Source: JBGOTP01 sp963717075
GTDB taxonomy: Bacteria > Acidobacteriota > Vicinamibacteria > Vicinamibacterales > CAVVIG01
Direction of reading: 5' to 3'
Length of the DNA: 64,000 nucleotides
NCBI GenBank assembly: GCA_963717075.1
Contig: CAVQVI010000011.1
Span: forward strand, 186,001-250,000
The position numbers were made by a program, and so were the translations under genes. Below, piece after piece: positions 8,824 through 18,371 of the stretch; position 1 is the first letter of the stretch, and each line of letters starts with the position of its first letter. The notes below the pieces were generated by a model. It saw only the letters and a program-made list of their open reading frames with translations. It was not told the DNA's origin and did no database searches.

Positions 8824-9393
8824 TTACTCCTTGACGCCCTTGAGAGCGCGCGCCGTGAAGTTCACCTTGCCGTCCTTGACCGCGACGCGGAATGCGACTT
8901 CGGCACCACCGCTGGCCTTCGCTTTCTGCACTTGTGCCTTCACCAGCTCGGCGAACCGGTCGAATGGCACCGCCTCTTCGCCAACGTCGCGTCGCGCTTC
9001 AACGAGCGACTCATACAGCGTCCGCAGTTTGTCAGTCTCCTGGCCCGGATCCCGGAACGCGGCGACGTGCAAGACGCGATCCTCCGGTGCCTTCCGTACG
9101 GTTGGCGGCAGCGAGCCTTTCTTCAACGGGAAGGGTCCCGAACGCCCCTCCTCACGCGCGCGCAACCCGCGATCCCAGAGATCGACGAGCGTGGCATAGC
9201 GCGACTGGATGGTCGTGAAACGGAAGCGGTCGCCGGTATTCTGGATGTACGTGCGATCGTAGCGCTGGACGAGGGCCGATACGCGGGCACGCGTCTCCCA
9301 CGGCGGTTTCGGCAGGCGCCCTGAAAAGAACATGTTGTACTCCGCCTCGAGGAGCTTCAACTCCGACTCGAGGTGCGCCAGATTCCGATCCAT
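8824..9393 (-). CDS. Conserved protein resembling the MXAN_5187 C-terminal family
   Basis: A charged, soluble protein of about 189 residues without signal or membrane segment. The central region (AEYNMFFSGRLPKPPWE, then DRTYIQNTGDRFRFTTIQSR and LWDRGLRAREEGRSGPF) resembles from memory the conserved C-terminal domain of Myxococcus MXAN_5187-type proteins. The function is unknown. ATG 9393 follows a GGAG with almost no spacing; GTG 9408 is an alternative. It lies 15-30 bases downstream of another small conserved gene and the two probably share a transcript behind nuoN. Confidence 0.6.
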   Translation of the reverse strand: MDRNLAHLESELKLLEAEYNMFFSGRLPKPPWETRARVSALVQRYDRTYIQNTGDRFRFTTIQSRYATLVDLWDRGLRAREEGRSGPFPLKKGSLPPTVRKAPEDRVLHVAAFRDPGQETDKLRTLYESLVEARRDVGEEAVPFDRFAELVKAQVQKAKASGGAEVAFRVAVKDGKVNFTARALKGVKE

Positions 9394-9423
9394 CTCCGAG
9401 GGAGCCACAGGTCGTCCCGCGCC

Positions 9424-9837
9424 TCAGCGTGGAATGAGAAACCAGAACAACGGCAGCCACAGCTCGCGCGCGTAGGGCACTGGACGGTCGTCGATGAGCA
9501 CATCGGTCGCATCGGCGCTCCCCACAATCTGAAAGAGCTCGTGGAGGCGGCGTGCGTCGCTCGAGAGGAACCGAGCCCGATAGCGGCGGTTCTTGTCCGC
9601 GCCGGTTTCCCGGAACTCGGCCGATTCCCGGGCAATCGTCAGCGCGCGCGCGAAATGTGGGACATCCAGATCGGGGAACGACAAGGTGATCGAGAACGGG
9701 CGCTGCTGCGCGCCGAACAGTGCCTCCTGCAGATCGGGATCGATTGCGGCAAGTTCTTCATCGGTCGGCTGCTCGGGCAGGTCCGCGTACGGCCAGAAAC
9801 GCTCGAGGGGCCGGTGCTTGGGAGAATCGGCGGCCAT
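9424..9837 (-). CDS. Conserved hypothetical protein
   Basis: 137 residues and soluble. The N-terminus is acidic and Pro-rich (RFWPYADLPEQPTDEELA), followed by FSITLSFPDLDVPHFARAL and a Trp/Pro-rich end (PYARELWLPLFWFLIPR). I do not recognise the family. ATG 9837 is the only good start; upstream in-frame sequence belongs to the nuoN side of the gap. The short distance to the next gene suggests co-transcription. Confidence 0.6.
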   Translation of the reverse strand: MAADSPKHRPLERFWPYADLPEQPTDEELAAIDPDLQEALFGAQQRPFSITLSFPDLDVPHFARALTIARESAEFRETGADKNRRYRARFLSSDARRLHELFQIVGSADATDVLIDDRPVPYARELWLPLFWFLIPR

Positions 9838-9959
9838 CAGGAACCCATGATATTGCAGAATGGCAGGATTGGAGATTGCACCATCGCAGGCGAGCGTGAC
9901 CCGAATCAACTGCCGGCCGCACCCTCGGAAATCGGACAATCGCAAACTGGTCGCGGGCC

Positions 9960-11396
9960 TCAGAAGATCGTGCCGATCGACGCGGCTGCCCAGTCGAGGA
10001 CTCTGGCAGGCAGGAGACCAAGATAAAAGACCATGATCGCCGATGTCACGAGCGCGGCGCCTGCAATCCTCGGCACCGCGGGAACTCGGAGGGGCGCTTC
10101 GGCCGGCGTCATGTACATCATGACGACGATTCGCAGGTAAAAGAACACGGACACGACGCTCGTGAGCACGCCGATGATGGCAAGCCAGACCTGTCCCGCC
10201 TGCATGGCCGCCGTGAATACGTACCACTTCGCGATGAATCCCGCGAGCGGTGGGAATCCGCCGAGCGAGAGCAGGAAGATCGTCATCAGCGCCGCGAGCC
10301 CCGGGTGCTGATTCCAGAGCCCGGCGTAATCGCCCACCTCATCGTTCGGCCGTTCGAAGGTCCCCAGCAGCCCGATGACCCCGAAGACGCCGATGTTGGT
10401 GACGGCATACGACAACAGATAGAAGAGAATCGCCCCCTTGCCGGCAGCGTTGGCCGACACGAGCGCGACGAGCAAGTATCCCGCGTGCGCGATGCTCGAA
10501 TACGCGAGCATGCGCTTCACGTTGGTTTGCGTCACCCCCACCACCGTCCCGACGATCATGGTCGCCGCCGCGATGATCCAGACGACGGGCGTCCACTGCA
10601 ACCGCAGCGGCTCGAACGCGGCCAGGAACACGCGCGCGAACGCCGCAAACGCGGCCGCCTTCACACCGCTCGACATGAACGCCGTCACAGCCGATGGCGC
10701 CCCTTCGTACGCGTCTGGCGTCCACATGTGAAACGGCACGGCCGACACCTTGAACGCAAATCCCACGAGGAGCAGACCGAGCGCCACGAGCTGAAGCGGC
10801 GTCGGCGACATGGCCTGCGCCGCCAGCACTGCGCCGATCCGATCGAGCCGCGTACTGCCGGTGAGGCCGTACGTGAACGCAATGCCGTACAGGAAGAACG
10901 CACTCGAAAACGCGCCGAGAAGGAGATACTTGAATGCCGCCTCGCTGGCTTTCGGATCGTCGCGCCGGATGCCGGTCAGCACGTAGACGGCCAGCGAGAG
11001 CACTTCGAGCGCAAGGAAGATCACGATGAGGTCGGTGGCCGTGGCCATCAGGATCATCCCGGCGATTGCAAACAGCATCAGCGCGTAGTACTCACCACGA
11101 GGCAATCGCTCGCGATCGATCACGGGGCCCGATAGCGCCAGCGACAGCATGCCGATCGTCAGCAGCACGAGGGTGACGAACAGGCCGAAGTTGTCGGCCA
11201 CCACGACGTTGAAGCTGGAGGCACCGCCGTTCCACAGCAGAATGGCGGCGATGGCCGCGCCAACGAGACCGACCGCCCCGAGCGGGCCGATCGGCATGGT
11301 ATCGCCGGGATCGCGATAGGCTTCGGCGACCATCGCCGCGATGGCGGCCGCCACGACGCACGCCATCGGCACGATCGCGCTGAATGAGGACAGCAT
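9960..11396 (-). CDS. nuoN: NADH-quinone oxidoreductase subunit N
   Basis: An antiporter-like membrane subunit of complex I with 478 residues and about 14 transmembrane helices. Characteristic stretches are PFHMWTPDAYEGAPSAVTAF (with the VKAAAFAAFARVF helix after it) and ASEAAFKYLLLGAFSSAFFL. The proton-channel lysines of the family (FKVSAVPFH, GVKAAAFA) are present. ATG 11396 overlaps the nuoM stop by one base. It is the last gene of the nuo operon; 122 untranslated bases follow before the next coding region. Confidence 0.95.
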   Translation of the reverse strand: MLSSFSAIVPMACVVAAAIAAMVAEAYRDPGDTMPIGPLGAVGLVGAAIAAILLWNGGASSFNVVVADNFGLFVTLVLLTIGMLSLALSGPVIDRERLPRGEYYALMLFAIAGMILMATATDLIVIFLALEVLSLAVYVLTGIRRDDPKASEAAFKYLLLGAFSSAFFLYGIAFTYGLTGSTRLDRIGAVLAAQAMSPTPLQLVALGLLLVGFAFKVSAVPFHMWTPDAYEGAPSAVTAFMSSGVKAAAFAAFARVFLAAFEPLRLQWTPVVWIIAAATMIVGTVVGVTQTNVKRMLAYSSIAHAGYLLVALVSANAAGKGAILFYLLSYAVTNIGVFGVIGLLGTFERPNDEVGDYAGLWNQHPGLAALMTIFLLSLGGFPPLAGFIAKWYVFTAAMQAGQVWLAIIGVLTSVVSVFFYLRIVVMMYMTPAEAPLRVPAVPRIAGAALVTSAIMVFYLGLLPARVLDWAAASIGTIF

Positions 11397-12916
11397 CAGC
11401 GCCGCCCCACGTGCATCTCGACCGGCGCGCCCTTCCGCACGTGATCGATCAGGCGCTCGATGGAAGTCCCCATGGGACCGAGGAAGAGATTCGGCACAAT
11501 GCCCATGAGGACGCTGACCGCCACAATCGGAACGAGCAGCGCCCATTCGCGCGGCTTCAGGTCCTGGAGCCGGGCGTTCTCCTCCTTGTCCACCGGTCCG
11601 TAGTTGACACGCTGAAACATCCAGAGCATATACGTCGCCGAAAGAATCACGCCCGTCGCGGCAAGGACGGCCAGGCGCGGATTCCAGATGAACGCGCCGA
11701 GCAGAATCAGGAACTCGCCGACGAACCCGTTCAACCCCGGCAACCCGATCGACGCCAGAGTCACGAGCAGAAACATCGCGACGAACCTCGGCATCACCTT
11801 CTTGAGGCCGCCGAAGTCGGCAATCAGTCGCGTGTGCCGCCGATCCGACAGCATGCCCACGAGCAGGAACAGCCCTCCGGTGCTGACCCCGTGGCTGAGC
11901 ATCTGGTAGACAGCGCCCTGCACGCCCTGCCGGTTCATCGCCGCAATGCCAAGCACCACGAATCCCAGGTGGCTCACGCTCGAGTACGCGACCAGCTTCT
12001 TCATGTCGGGCTGGACCATTGCGACGAGCGCGCCGTACACGATCCCGACGACGGCCAGCGTCGCGAGATAGGGGGCGAAATAGGCGGCCGCAAGCGGAAA
12101 CAGCGGAAACGCGAATCGCACGAGGCCGTAGGTACCCATCTTCAGCATCACACCGGCCAGAATGACGGAACCGGCGGTTGGCGCTTCCACATGCGCATCG
12201 GGCAGCCAGGTATGCAGCGGGAACAGCGGAACCTTGATGGCGAACGCGAGCGCGAATGCCAGAAAGAACCAGAACTGGAGCGACGCTGGCACCCGGAGGT
12301 CGTACAGCGCCAGCATGTCAAAGCTGTAGTTCCCCGTGGCTGTGTGGTGAAGCACGGCAAGGCCCAGAATTGCGAGCAGCATCAGGACACTGCCCGCCAT
12401 CGTGTACAGCATGAACTTCACCGCCGCGTACACCCGCCGGCTGTATCCCCAGATGCCGATGAGAAAGTACATGGGGATGAGCATCGCGTCCCAGAACACA
12501 TAGAAGAGAAAGAGATCGAGCGACAGGAACACCCCGATCATCGCGCTCTCGAGCAGCAGGAGCGCCATGCAGAAGGCACGTATCTTCGTGTGGACCGAGT
12601 CCCACGCACTGAGCAGGGCGAGGGGCGTCAGAAACCCGGTCAGCACGACGAGCAGCAGACTGATGCCGTCCACCCCAACGGCGTACGACACGCCGAATGC
12701 CGGGATCCACGCATGCCGCTCCACGAACTGGAACTCCGCAGACGCCGCGTCGAAGCGAGCCCAGAGCAGCAACGTCTCGGCAAACACCAGGAGCGACACG
12801 ATCAGCGCGATCCGGCGGAGGAGCATCTCGTTCCGCGGCTCGTCGCGGACGGCCAGCAAAAGCAGGGCGCCCGCAATGGGCAGCGCAACGAGGGAGCTGA
12901 GTATGGGGAACGACAT
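11396..12916 (-). CDS. nuoM: NADH-quinone oxidoreductase subunit M
   Basis: Complex I antiporter-like subunit of about 506 residues. Recognised by DGISLLLVVLTGFLTPLALL, the motif FPLHTWLPDAHVEAPTAGSV, and GTYGLVRFAFPLFPLAA. It forms one of the three proton-pumping channels in the inner membrane. A TTG at 12922 could add two residues; ATG 12916 is preferred. The stop overlaps the nuoN start (TGATG). Confidence 0.95.
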   Translation of the reverse strand: MSFPILSSLVALPIAGALLLLAVRDEPRNEMLLRRIALIVSLLVFAETLLLWARFDAASAEFQFVERHAWIPAFGVSYAVGVDGISLLLVVLTGFLTPLALLSAWDSVHTKIRAFCMALLLLESAMIGVFLSLDLFLFYVFWDAMLIPMYFLIGIWGYSRRVYAAVKFMLYTMAGSVLMLLAILGLAVLHHTATGNYSFDMLALYDLRVPASLQFWFFLAFALAFAIKVPLFPLHTWLPDAHVEAPTAGSVILAGVMLKMGTYGLVRFAFPLFPLAAAYFAPYLATLAVVGIVYGALVAMVQPDMKKLVAYSSVSHLGFVVLGIAAMNRQGVQGAVYQMLSHGVSTGGLFLLVGMLSDRRHTRLIADFGGLKKVMPRFVAMFLLVTLASIGLPGLNGFVGEFLILLGAFIWNPRLAVLAATGVILSATYMLWMFQRVNYGPVDKEENARLQDLKPREWALLVPIVAVSVLMGIVPNLFLGPMGTSIERLIDHVRKGAPVEMHVGRR

Positions 12917-12936
12917 GGGCAACTAGTTGAGGCTGT

Positions 12937-12965
12937 TCATCGCCAAGACACGAAGGTGAGGACGC
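12937..12965. repeat. Intergenic CACGAAG-type repeat between nuoL and nuoM
   Basis: The 97-base nuoL-nuoM gap contains CGCCAAGACACGAAGG followed by TGAGGACGCGACG. It resembles the CACGAA units found in the nuoE-nuoF gap (18297-18364). No gene is visible in the gap. Confidence 0.4.
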
Positions 12966-13013
12966 GACGTCGTGACACATGAACGCTGCGAGCCATCACG
13001 ATGTACGACGGCG

Positions 13014-15032
13014 TCATCGCCACAGGTAGTACCCCAGGATCGCCACCACCCCGGCGAACAGCGATGCCGCGTACGTGCGGACCGACCCGGTCTGAGCACG
13101 GCGCAGGAGTTGACTCGATCCCCGGACGAAGCCGCCAACGCCGTTCACAGCGCCATCGATGACACGCGCATCCAGCGCCTTCCACAGTCCGTGCTCCGAG
13201 ATGATATGAATCGGCTCGACCACCACGGCGTTGTAGATCTCATCGACGTAGTACTTGTTGGCCAGCAGCCGGTACAGGCCGCTGAACCGCTCCGACATGG
13301 CGCGAGCGGCGCCGCGATTCCTCAGAAAGAACCACCAGGCGATGCCGATGCCGGCACACGCGACGATTGACGAAGCGACCATCAGCGCCCCGGCGGGTCC
13401 AGCTTCACCGGCCAGTCCCGAGGCCTCAACCGTCCCAGCGCGGAAACTCGGCTCGAGAAAATGTTCGAATCGGCCGCCGAGCCCCACCCAGCCAGCCACG
13501 ACGGCTCCAAGGGCGAGCACAACGAGCACGACGGCCATGGCCGGCGGCGCATCGTGCAGATGGGGCACCCCCGAATGTGCGTGATCACGTCCGTCTGCCG
13601 GGGCGGCGTGGGCCGGAGCGGGCGAGCCAGGGGGGCGGGGGGCGCCGGACTGGGCGCGCACGCCAGACTGGTCGGAGGAGGCAGGCAGGAAACCCTCCGC
13701 GGCGGGCTCGCCGTGGAACGCCAAGAACACCACGCGGAACATGTAGACGGCGGTCATCAACGAGGTGAGCATGCCGACGCCCCACAGCCACGTGTGTCCT
13801 CCCACGTACGTGCGAAGCAGGATCTCGTCCTTGCTGAAGAATCCCGCGAGCCCGGGCACGCCCGCGATCGCCAACGCCCCGATCAGGAACGTCCAGTAGG
13901 TGATCGGCAGGCTCTTCCGCAGGCCACCCATACGCCGCAGATCCTGCTGTCCTGCCAGTGCATGGATGACGGCGCCCGATCCGAGAAACAGCAGCGCCTT
14001 GAAGAACGCATGGGTATAGAGATGGAACACGCCGGCACCGAACGCCCCCACCCCCATCGCCAGGAACATGTATCCCAGCTGCGACACGGTGGAGTACGCC
14101 AGCACGCGCTTGATGTCGTTCTGCACCAGACCGATGCTGCCGGCCAGAAACGCAGTCGCGACGCCAATGCCCGCGACAATCGCCAGTGTCTCCGGCGCAT
14201 GGCTGAAGAGCACGGCGTTGCGCCCGATCATGTAGACGCCAGCGGTCACCATCGTCGCGGCGTGAATCAGCGCCGAGACCGGGGTGGGGCCCTCCATCGC
14301 GTCTGGCAGCCAGATGTAGAGCGGAATCTGCGCCGACTTGCCGGTGGCCCCGACAAACAGCAGCAGGGTGATGGCCGACAGCGGTCCGAACACGGTCTCC
14401 GGTTCGAGGAGCGCCGCCGAACGCGCGATCGACACGAAGTCCACGGTATGGAACTGCGTGACGATCAGCAGGACACCGAGGATGAACCCGCAATCGCCGA
14501 TGCGATTGACGATGAACGCCTTCTTGCCGGCGTCCGACGCCGACTTCTTCTGATACCAGAAGCCAATCAGGAGGTACGAGCAGAGGCCGACGCCTTCCCA
14601 GCCCACGAACATCACCAGGAAGTTCGCGCCGAGCACCAGCAGCAGCATGAAGGCCGCAAACAGATTCAGATAGGAAAAATAGCGAGCGAACTCGGCGTCC
14701 GGTTCGTCGTGCATGTAGGCCGTCGAGTAGATGTGGATCAACGAACCGATGCCGCTGATGACTAGAATCATCACCGCCGAGAGGGGATCGAGCCGAAGGG
14801 ACAGGTCCGCCTCGAAATCACCGGACGAGATCCAGCGGTACGCGTGCTGAAGAATGGACCGGGCCTCCGGATCCAGTGCGAACAGGTTCGACACCGACAC
14901 GAGCGACAGCACAAAGGAAGCCGCGATCGACCCGCACGCGATGGCGCCGGACGCTGACTTGGACAACCGGCGCCCGAACGAGGCGTTCAGCAGGAAGCCG
15001 AGCAGCGGGAGCAGTGGAATCAGCAGCAGCAT
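13014..15032 (-). CDS. nuoL: NADH-quinone oxidoreductase subunit L
   Basis: The largest antiporter-like subunit of complex I, with 672 residues. The core region has YLLIGFWYQKKSASDAGKKA, IPLYIWLPDAMEGPTPVSAL and HAATMVTAGVYMIGR. Its C-terminal extension (lateral helix region, residues about 560-672) is complete. An alanine/proline-rich stretch at about 447-490 is a soluble loop. Start ATG 15032 lies 10 bases after nuoK. Confidence 0.96.
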   Translation of the reverse strand: MLLLIPLLPLLGFLLNASFGRRLSKSASGAIACGSIAASFVLSLVSVSNLFALDPEARSILQHAYRWISSGDFEADLSLRLDPLSAVMILVISGIGSLIHIYSTAYMHDEPDAEFARYFSYLNLFAAFMLLLVLGANFLVMFVGWEGVGLCSYLLIGFWYQKKSASDAGKKAFIVNRIGDCGFILGVLLIVTQFHTVDFVSIARSAALLEPETVFGPLSAITLLLFVGATGKSAQIPLYIWLPDAMEGPTPVSALIHAATMVTAGVYMIGRNAVLFSHAPETLAIVAGIGVATAFLAGSIGLVQNDIKRVLAYSTVSQLGYMFLAMGVGAFGAGVFHLYTHAFFKALLFLGSGAVIHALAGQQDLRRMGGLRKSLPITYWTFLIGALAIAGVPGLAGFFSKDEILLRTYVGGHTWLWGVGMLTSLMTAVYMFRVVFLAFHGEPAAEGFLPASSDQSGVRAQSGAPRPPGSPAPAHAAPADGRDHAHSGVPHLHDAPPAMAVVLVVLALGAVVAGWVGLGGRFEHFLEPSFRAGTVEASGLAGEAGPAGALMVASSIVACAGIGIAWWFFLRNRGAARAMSERFSGLYRLLANKYYVDEIYNAVVVEPIHIISEHGLWKALDARVIDGAVNGVGGFVRGSSQLLRRAQTGSVRTYAASLFAGVVAILGYYLWR

Positions 15033-15042
15033 CGCGGCGTCT

Positions 15043-15354
15043 TCACCATTTCAACAACGTGAACGCATCCGGGTTGAGAGACTCGCGGTGCCGGAACAAC
15101 GAGATCACAATCGCGAGACCGACCGCCGCCTCGGCGGCCGCCACAGTCATGACGAAAAATACGATGATCTGGCCGTCCGCCGATCCGAGCGCCCGCCCAA
15201 AGGCCACGAACGTCAGGTTGACGGCGTTCAACATGATTTCGATCGACAGCAGAATGGTGATCAGGTTGCGTCGAAGAAAGACGCCGGCCGTTCCGATCGC
15301 AAACAGCACCGCCGAGAGGATCAAGTAATCGTTCAGCGAGGCCATCTCACTCAT
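15043..15354 (-). CDS. nuoK: NADH-quinone oxidoreductase subunit K
   Basis: 103 residues and three helices; the conserved core is DYLILSAVLFAIGTAGVFLR and LLSIEIMLNAVNLTFVAFGR, with the membrane-buried glutamates of NuoK. ATG 15354 has GGAGG nine bases upstream inside nuoJ; an internal ATG at 15345 is possible. It overlaps the nuoJ end by 8 bases. Confidence 0.95.
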   Translation of the reverse strand: MSEMASLNDYLILSAVLFAIGTAGVFLRRNLITILLSIEIMLNAVNLTFVAFGRALGSADGQIIVFFVMTVAAAEAAVGLAIVISLFRHRESLNPDAFTLLKW

Positions 15355-15925
15355 CTCGCGAAGCCTCCGTCGAGGCGTTCGTCAGCCTGGGGCCACTGTG
15401 ATGACTCTGTTCGCGCCTGGCCAGCACGACCGCGCCGACCATCGCCACGAGAATCAGCACCGAGGTCACCTCGAACTGAAACGCATATGACGTGAACAGC
15501 ACGCGTCCAATCTGCGCCACGGAGCTGACCGACCCGCCCGCGAATCCGCCGGACTCGCCGCCTCCCTTCGTCAGCGCCCACACGAGCTCGACGGCTAGCC
15601 CGAGCGCCAGCGCAGCGCCGAGCCGCATCGGGCCGCGCACGACCGGTGCACGGTCGGCGGCACTTTCGCCACTCTCGGCATTCTCGGCACCCTCGGCAGG
15701 CGCATTGAGCAGCATGACGACGAAGAGGAAGAGCACCATGATGGCGCCGGCATACACGATGATCTGCGTGACCGCGACAAACGGCGCGTCGAGCAGGACG
15801 TACAGCCCCGACAGCGCGCCGAAAGACGCGATGAGCAGCAGCACGCTGTAGATCGGATTGCGCTGCGCGATGACAAACAGCGACGCCACGACCGCCACCG
15901 CCGCAAACAGGTAGAACAACATCAT
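15347..15925 (-). CDS. nuoJ: NADH-quinone oxidoreductase subunit J
   Basis: A membrane subunit of 192 residues with five helices. AQRNPIYSVLLLIASFGALS and the following VTQIIVYAGAIMVLFLFVVM are the hallmark NuoJ helices (the second is the TM3 pi-bulge region). A glycine/serine-rich loop at about 120-135 is longer than usual. It directly follows nuoH (30 bases), with no nuoI between them. Confidence 0.94.
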   Translation of the reverse strand: MMLFYLFAAVAVVASLFVIAQRNPIYSVLLLIASFGALSGLYVLLDAPFVAVTQIIVYAGAIMVLFLFVVMLLNAPAEGAENAESGESAADRAPVVRGPMRLGAALALGLAVELVWALTKGGGESGGFAGGSVSSVAQIGRVLFTSYAFQFEVTSVLILVAMVGAVVLARREQSHHSGPRLTNASTEASRDE

Positions 15926-15955
15926 GCTCTGTCGTGTCCAGTCCCGGCCGGGTGC

Positions 15956-16987
15956 TCAGCGAGCAAAGTACAAGACCCCCGCCGCGGTGGCGATCAGGTT
16001 GACGACCGACGCGGGCAGCAGCACCTTCCAGCCGAACGACATCAGCTGGTCGTAGCGATATCGGGGAAGGGTCCAGCGCATCCAGACGTAGAAAAACAGA
16101 ATCGCGATCACCTTGACGAGGAACCAGATCCAGCCAAGCGACTCCGGCAGGAACGGGCCGTGCCAGCCGCCCAGATACAGATCGGTGGCCACCGCCGACA
16201 CCGTCACCATGTTGATGTACTCGGCAAGGAAGAACATCGAGAACTTCATGCTGCTGTACTCGGTGTGATAGCCGGCGACGAGCTCCTGCTCGGCTTCGGG
16301 AAAATCAAACGGCGCCCGGTTGGTCTCGGCGATGCCCGCGGTCATGTAGATCAGGAAGCCGACAGGCTGCACGAAAACGAACCACCGGGGAATGACGCCG
16401 AACACCGTTCCCGCCTGATGATCGACGATCTGACTCAACGACATCGAATTGGCCACGAGAATCACGCTCGCGAGTGCCAGGCCGTACGAGAGCTCGTAGC
16501 TGATCATCTGGGCTGAGGAACGCAGGCCGCCAAGAAGCGAGTACTTGCTGTTGGAGCTCCAGCCGGCGAGCACGATGCCGTACACGCTCATCGAGGAGAT
16601 GGCGAAAATCACGAGCACGGCCACGTTGACGTCGGCCACCTGCAACGCCATGGGCTCGTCCAGCAGCCCGAACAACGTCGTCGATGCTCCGAAGGGCACC
16701 ACGGCGAAGGCCGCGAAGGCGGCCGTGGCGGCAATAATCGGGGCGAGCGCAAAGAGAACGGAGTCGGCGGCGGCCGGCCTGAGCTCCTCCTTGAACAGGA
16801 GCTTGATGATGTCGGCCAGCGGCTGCAGCAGGCCTTTGGGTCCGACGAGGTACGGGCCCATGCGCTGCTGCAGCAACGCCGCAACCTTCCGCTCGAAGTA
16901 CACCATGATGGCCGCCGAGTTCAGCAGCATCACGAAGACGAAGAGCGTCAGGACGATCTGCGCAATGAGCAGCGGCGTCACACTCAA
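15956..16987 (-). CDS. nuoH: NADH-quinone oxidoreductase subunit H
   Basis: 343 residues and eight helices; NuoH forms the quinone-entry chamber. Clear family motifs are ERKVAALLQQRMGPYLVGPK, RAPFDFPEAEQELVAGYHTE and the C-terminal WMRWTLPRYRYDQLM. ATG 16987 overlaps the nuoF stop (16984), where nuoG normally sits between F and H. Confidence 0.96.
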   Translation of the reverse strand: MSVTPLLIAQIVLTLFVFVMLLNSAAIMVYFERKVAALLQQRMGPYLVGPKGLLQPLADIIKLLFKEELRPAAADSVLFALAPIIAATAAFAAFAVVPFGASTTLFGLLDEPMALQVADVNVAVLVIFAISSMSVYGIVLAGWSSNSKYSLLGGLRSSAQMISYELSYGLALASVILVANSMSLSQIVDHQAGTVFGVIPRWFVFVQPVGFLIYMTAGIAETNRAPFDFPEAEQELVAGYHTEYSSMKFSMFFLAEYINMVTVSAVATDLYLGGWHGPFLPESLGWIWFLVKVIAILFFYVWMRWTLPRYRYDQLMSFGWKVLLPASVVNLIATAAGVLYFAR

Positions 16988-18280
16988 TGGGCTCCCATTG
17001 GCGCGCTCGCGCGCCAGTCGGCCGGCAGTGTGCAGCGGCCCTCTCGGATGTGGGCCTCGTACTCATGGCGAAAATGCTTCAACGTCGTCAGCACCGGCGT
17101 CACCGCGGCATCGCCGAACGCGCAGAGTGTTTTCCCGGCGATGTTCCCCGAGATGCTCGACAGTAGATCCAGATCGCGCATCTGTCCGTCGCCGCGCTCG
17201 ATCTTTCGAAGAATCTTGTGGAGCCAGTCCGTGCCTTCACGGCACGGGGTGCACTTGCCGCACGACTCGTGACGGTAGAAGTGCAGCAGGTTCTCGGCGA
17301 GCCAGACCATGCAGGTCGTATCGTCGAGCACGATGATGCCCGCGGAGCCGAGCAGCGACCCGGCTTTCTGCACGCCGTCGAAGCTGGCTTGAGCATCGAG
17401 CTGATCGGGCAGAAGCATGGGCACCGACGACCCGCCCGGAATCACGGCTTTGAGCGTACGGCCCTCGCGCACGCCGCCTGCGCAGCCGTCAATCAGTTCC
17501 CGGAGACGTGATCGTCATCGGCGCTTCATAGACACCCGGACGCCTCACGTGTCCGCTGACGCAGAACAACTTCGGGCCACCGTTCTTCTCGGGCCCGAGC
17601 TTGCTGTACCAATCCGCACCGCGGTTCAGGATCAGCGGCACGTTGGCGAGCGTTTCGACATTGTTCACCGCGGTCGGACAATTGTAGAGGCCGACGAGGG
17701 CCGGGAACGGCGGTTTGTTGCGGGGCTGCGCGCGCTTGCCTTCGAGCGACTCGAGCAGCGCGGTTTCCTCGCCAGCTTCGTACGCGCCTGCGCCCCGATG
17801 CACGTAAATGTCGAAGTCGAAGCCGGAGCCGAACACGTTCTTCCCGATGATTCCGCGCGCGTAGGCCTCTCCGATTGCGCGCTCCAGTATGTGCTGCACG
17901 TGGAAGAACTCACCGCGTATGTAGATGTAGGCCACCTTCGCACCGATGGCATAGCAGGCAATCGCGCAACCTTCGAGCAACAGGTGCGGGTTGCGCTCCA
18001 TGATCAGGTGATCCTTGAACGTGCCAGGCTCGCTCTCGTCCGCGTTGCACGCGATGTACTTCGGATTCGGCGACTTCTTGTCGACGAACTGCCACTTCAC
18101 GCCAGTCGGAAAGCCGGCGCCGCCGCGGCCGCGGAGCCCTGAGGCCTTGACCATGTCGATCACCTGGTCTGGCGTCATCGCCAGTGCCTTTTTCAGCCCG
18201 TCGTACCCCTCGTGCTGCATGTAGAAGTCGAGCGTGAAGCTGTTCGGCTCGCGGACGTATGTGGTGAGGAGCGGTTCCAT
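16984..18280 (-). CDS. nuoF: NADH-quinone oxidoreductase subunit F (one frameshift)
   Basis: NADH- and FMN-binding subunit of complex I, about 431 residues when the frames are joined. The N-terminal frame starts at ATG 18280 (MEPLLTTYVREPNSFTLDFY) and contains GRGGAGFPTG at residues 51-60 (FMN/NADH site) and NADESEPGTFKDH. It reads to APMTIT; the next frame continues LRELIDGCAGGVREGRTLKA with the N3 4Fe-4S ligands in ESCGKCTPCREG and a final Cys in LCAFGD. Removing one base at 17506 restores MTITLRELIDG. All catalytic and cluster residues are intact, so a sequence error is more likely than a broken gene. Confidence 0.92.
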
Positions 18281-18296
18281 GTTCGGTGTCAACACG

Positions 18297-18364
18297 CCAC
18301 GAAAGCGCGAAAGCACGAAACGCATTCTGTGGTGTTCCTTCGTCGTGTCTTCGTGTTTTCGTGG
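18297..18364. repeat. Imperfect inverted repeat of CACGAA units between nuoE and nuoF
   Basis: The left arm CCACGAAAGCGCGAAAGCAC (18297-18316) is nearly the reverse complement of the right arm ending TTTCGTGG at 18364. Eight outermost base pairs are perfect and the interior is mostly paired with a few mismatches. It forms a long hairpin in the nuoE-nuoF intergenic region. Confidence 0.6.
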
Positions 18365-18371
18365 CTGCTTG

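Noticed and set aside
11384..12982. A 532-residue open frame on the plus strand opposite nuoM
   Set aside because: It is the antisense of a clear complex I subunit; composition is His/Arg/Gln-rich as expected for a high-GC shadow frame. The same holds for the plus-strand frame at 13461-14765 opposite nuoL.
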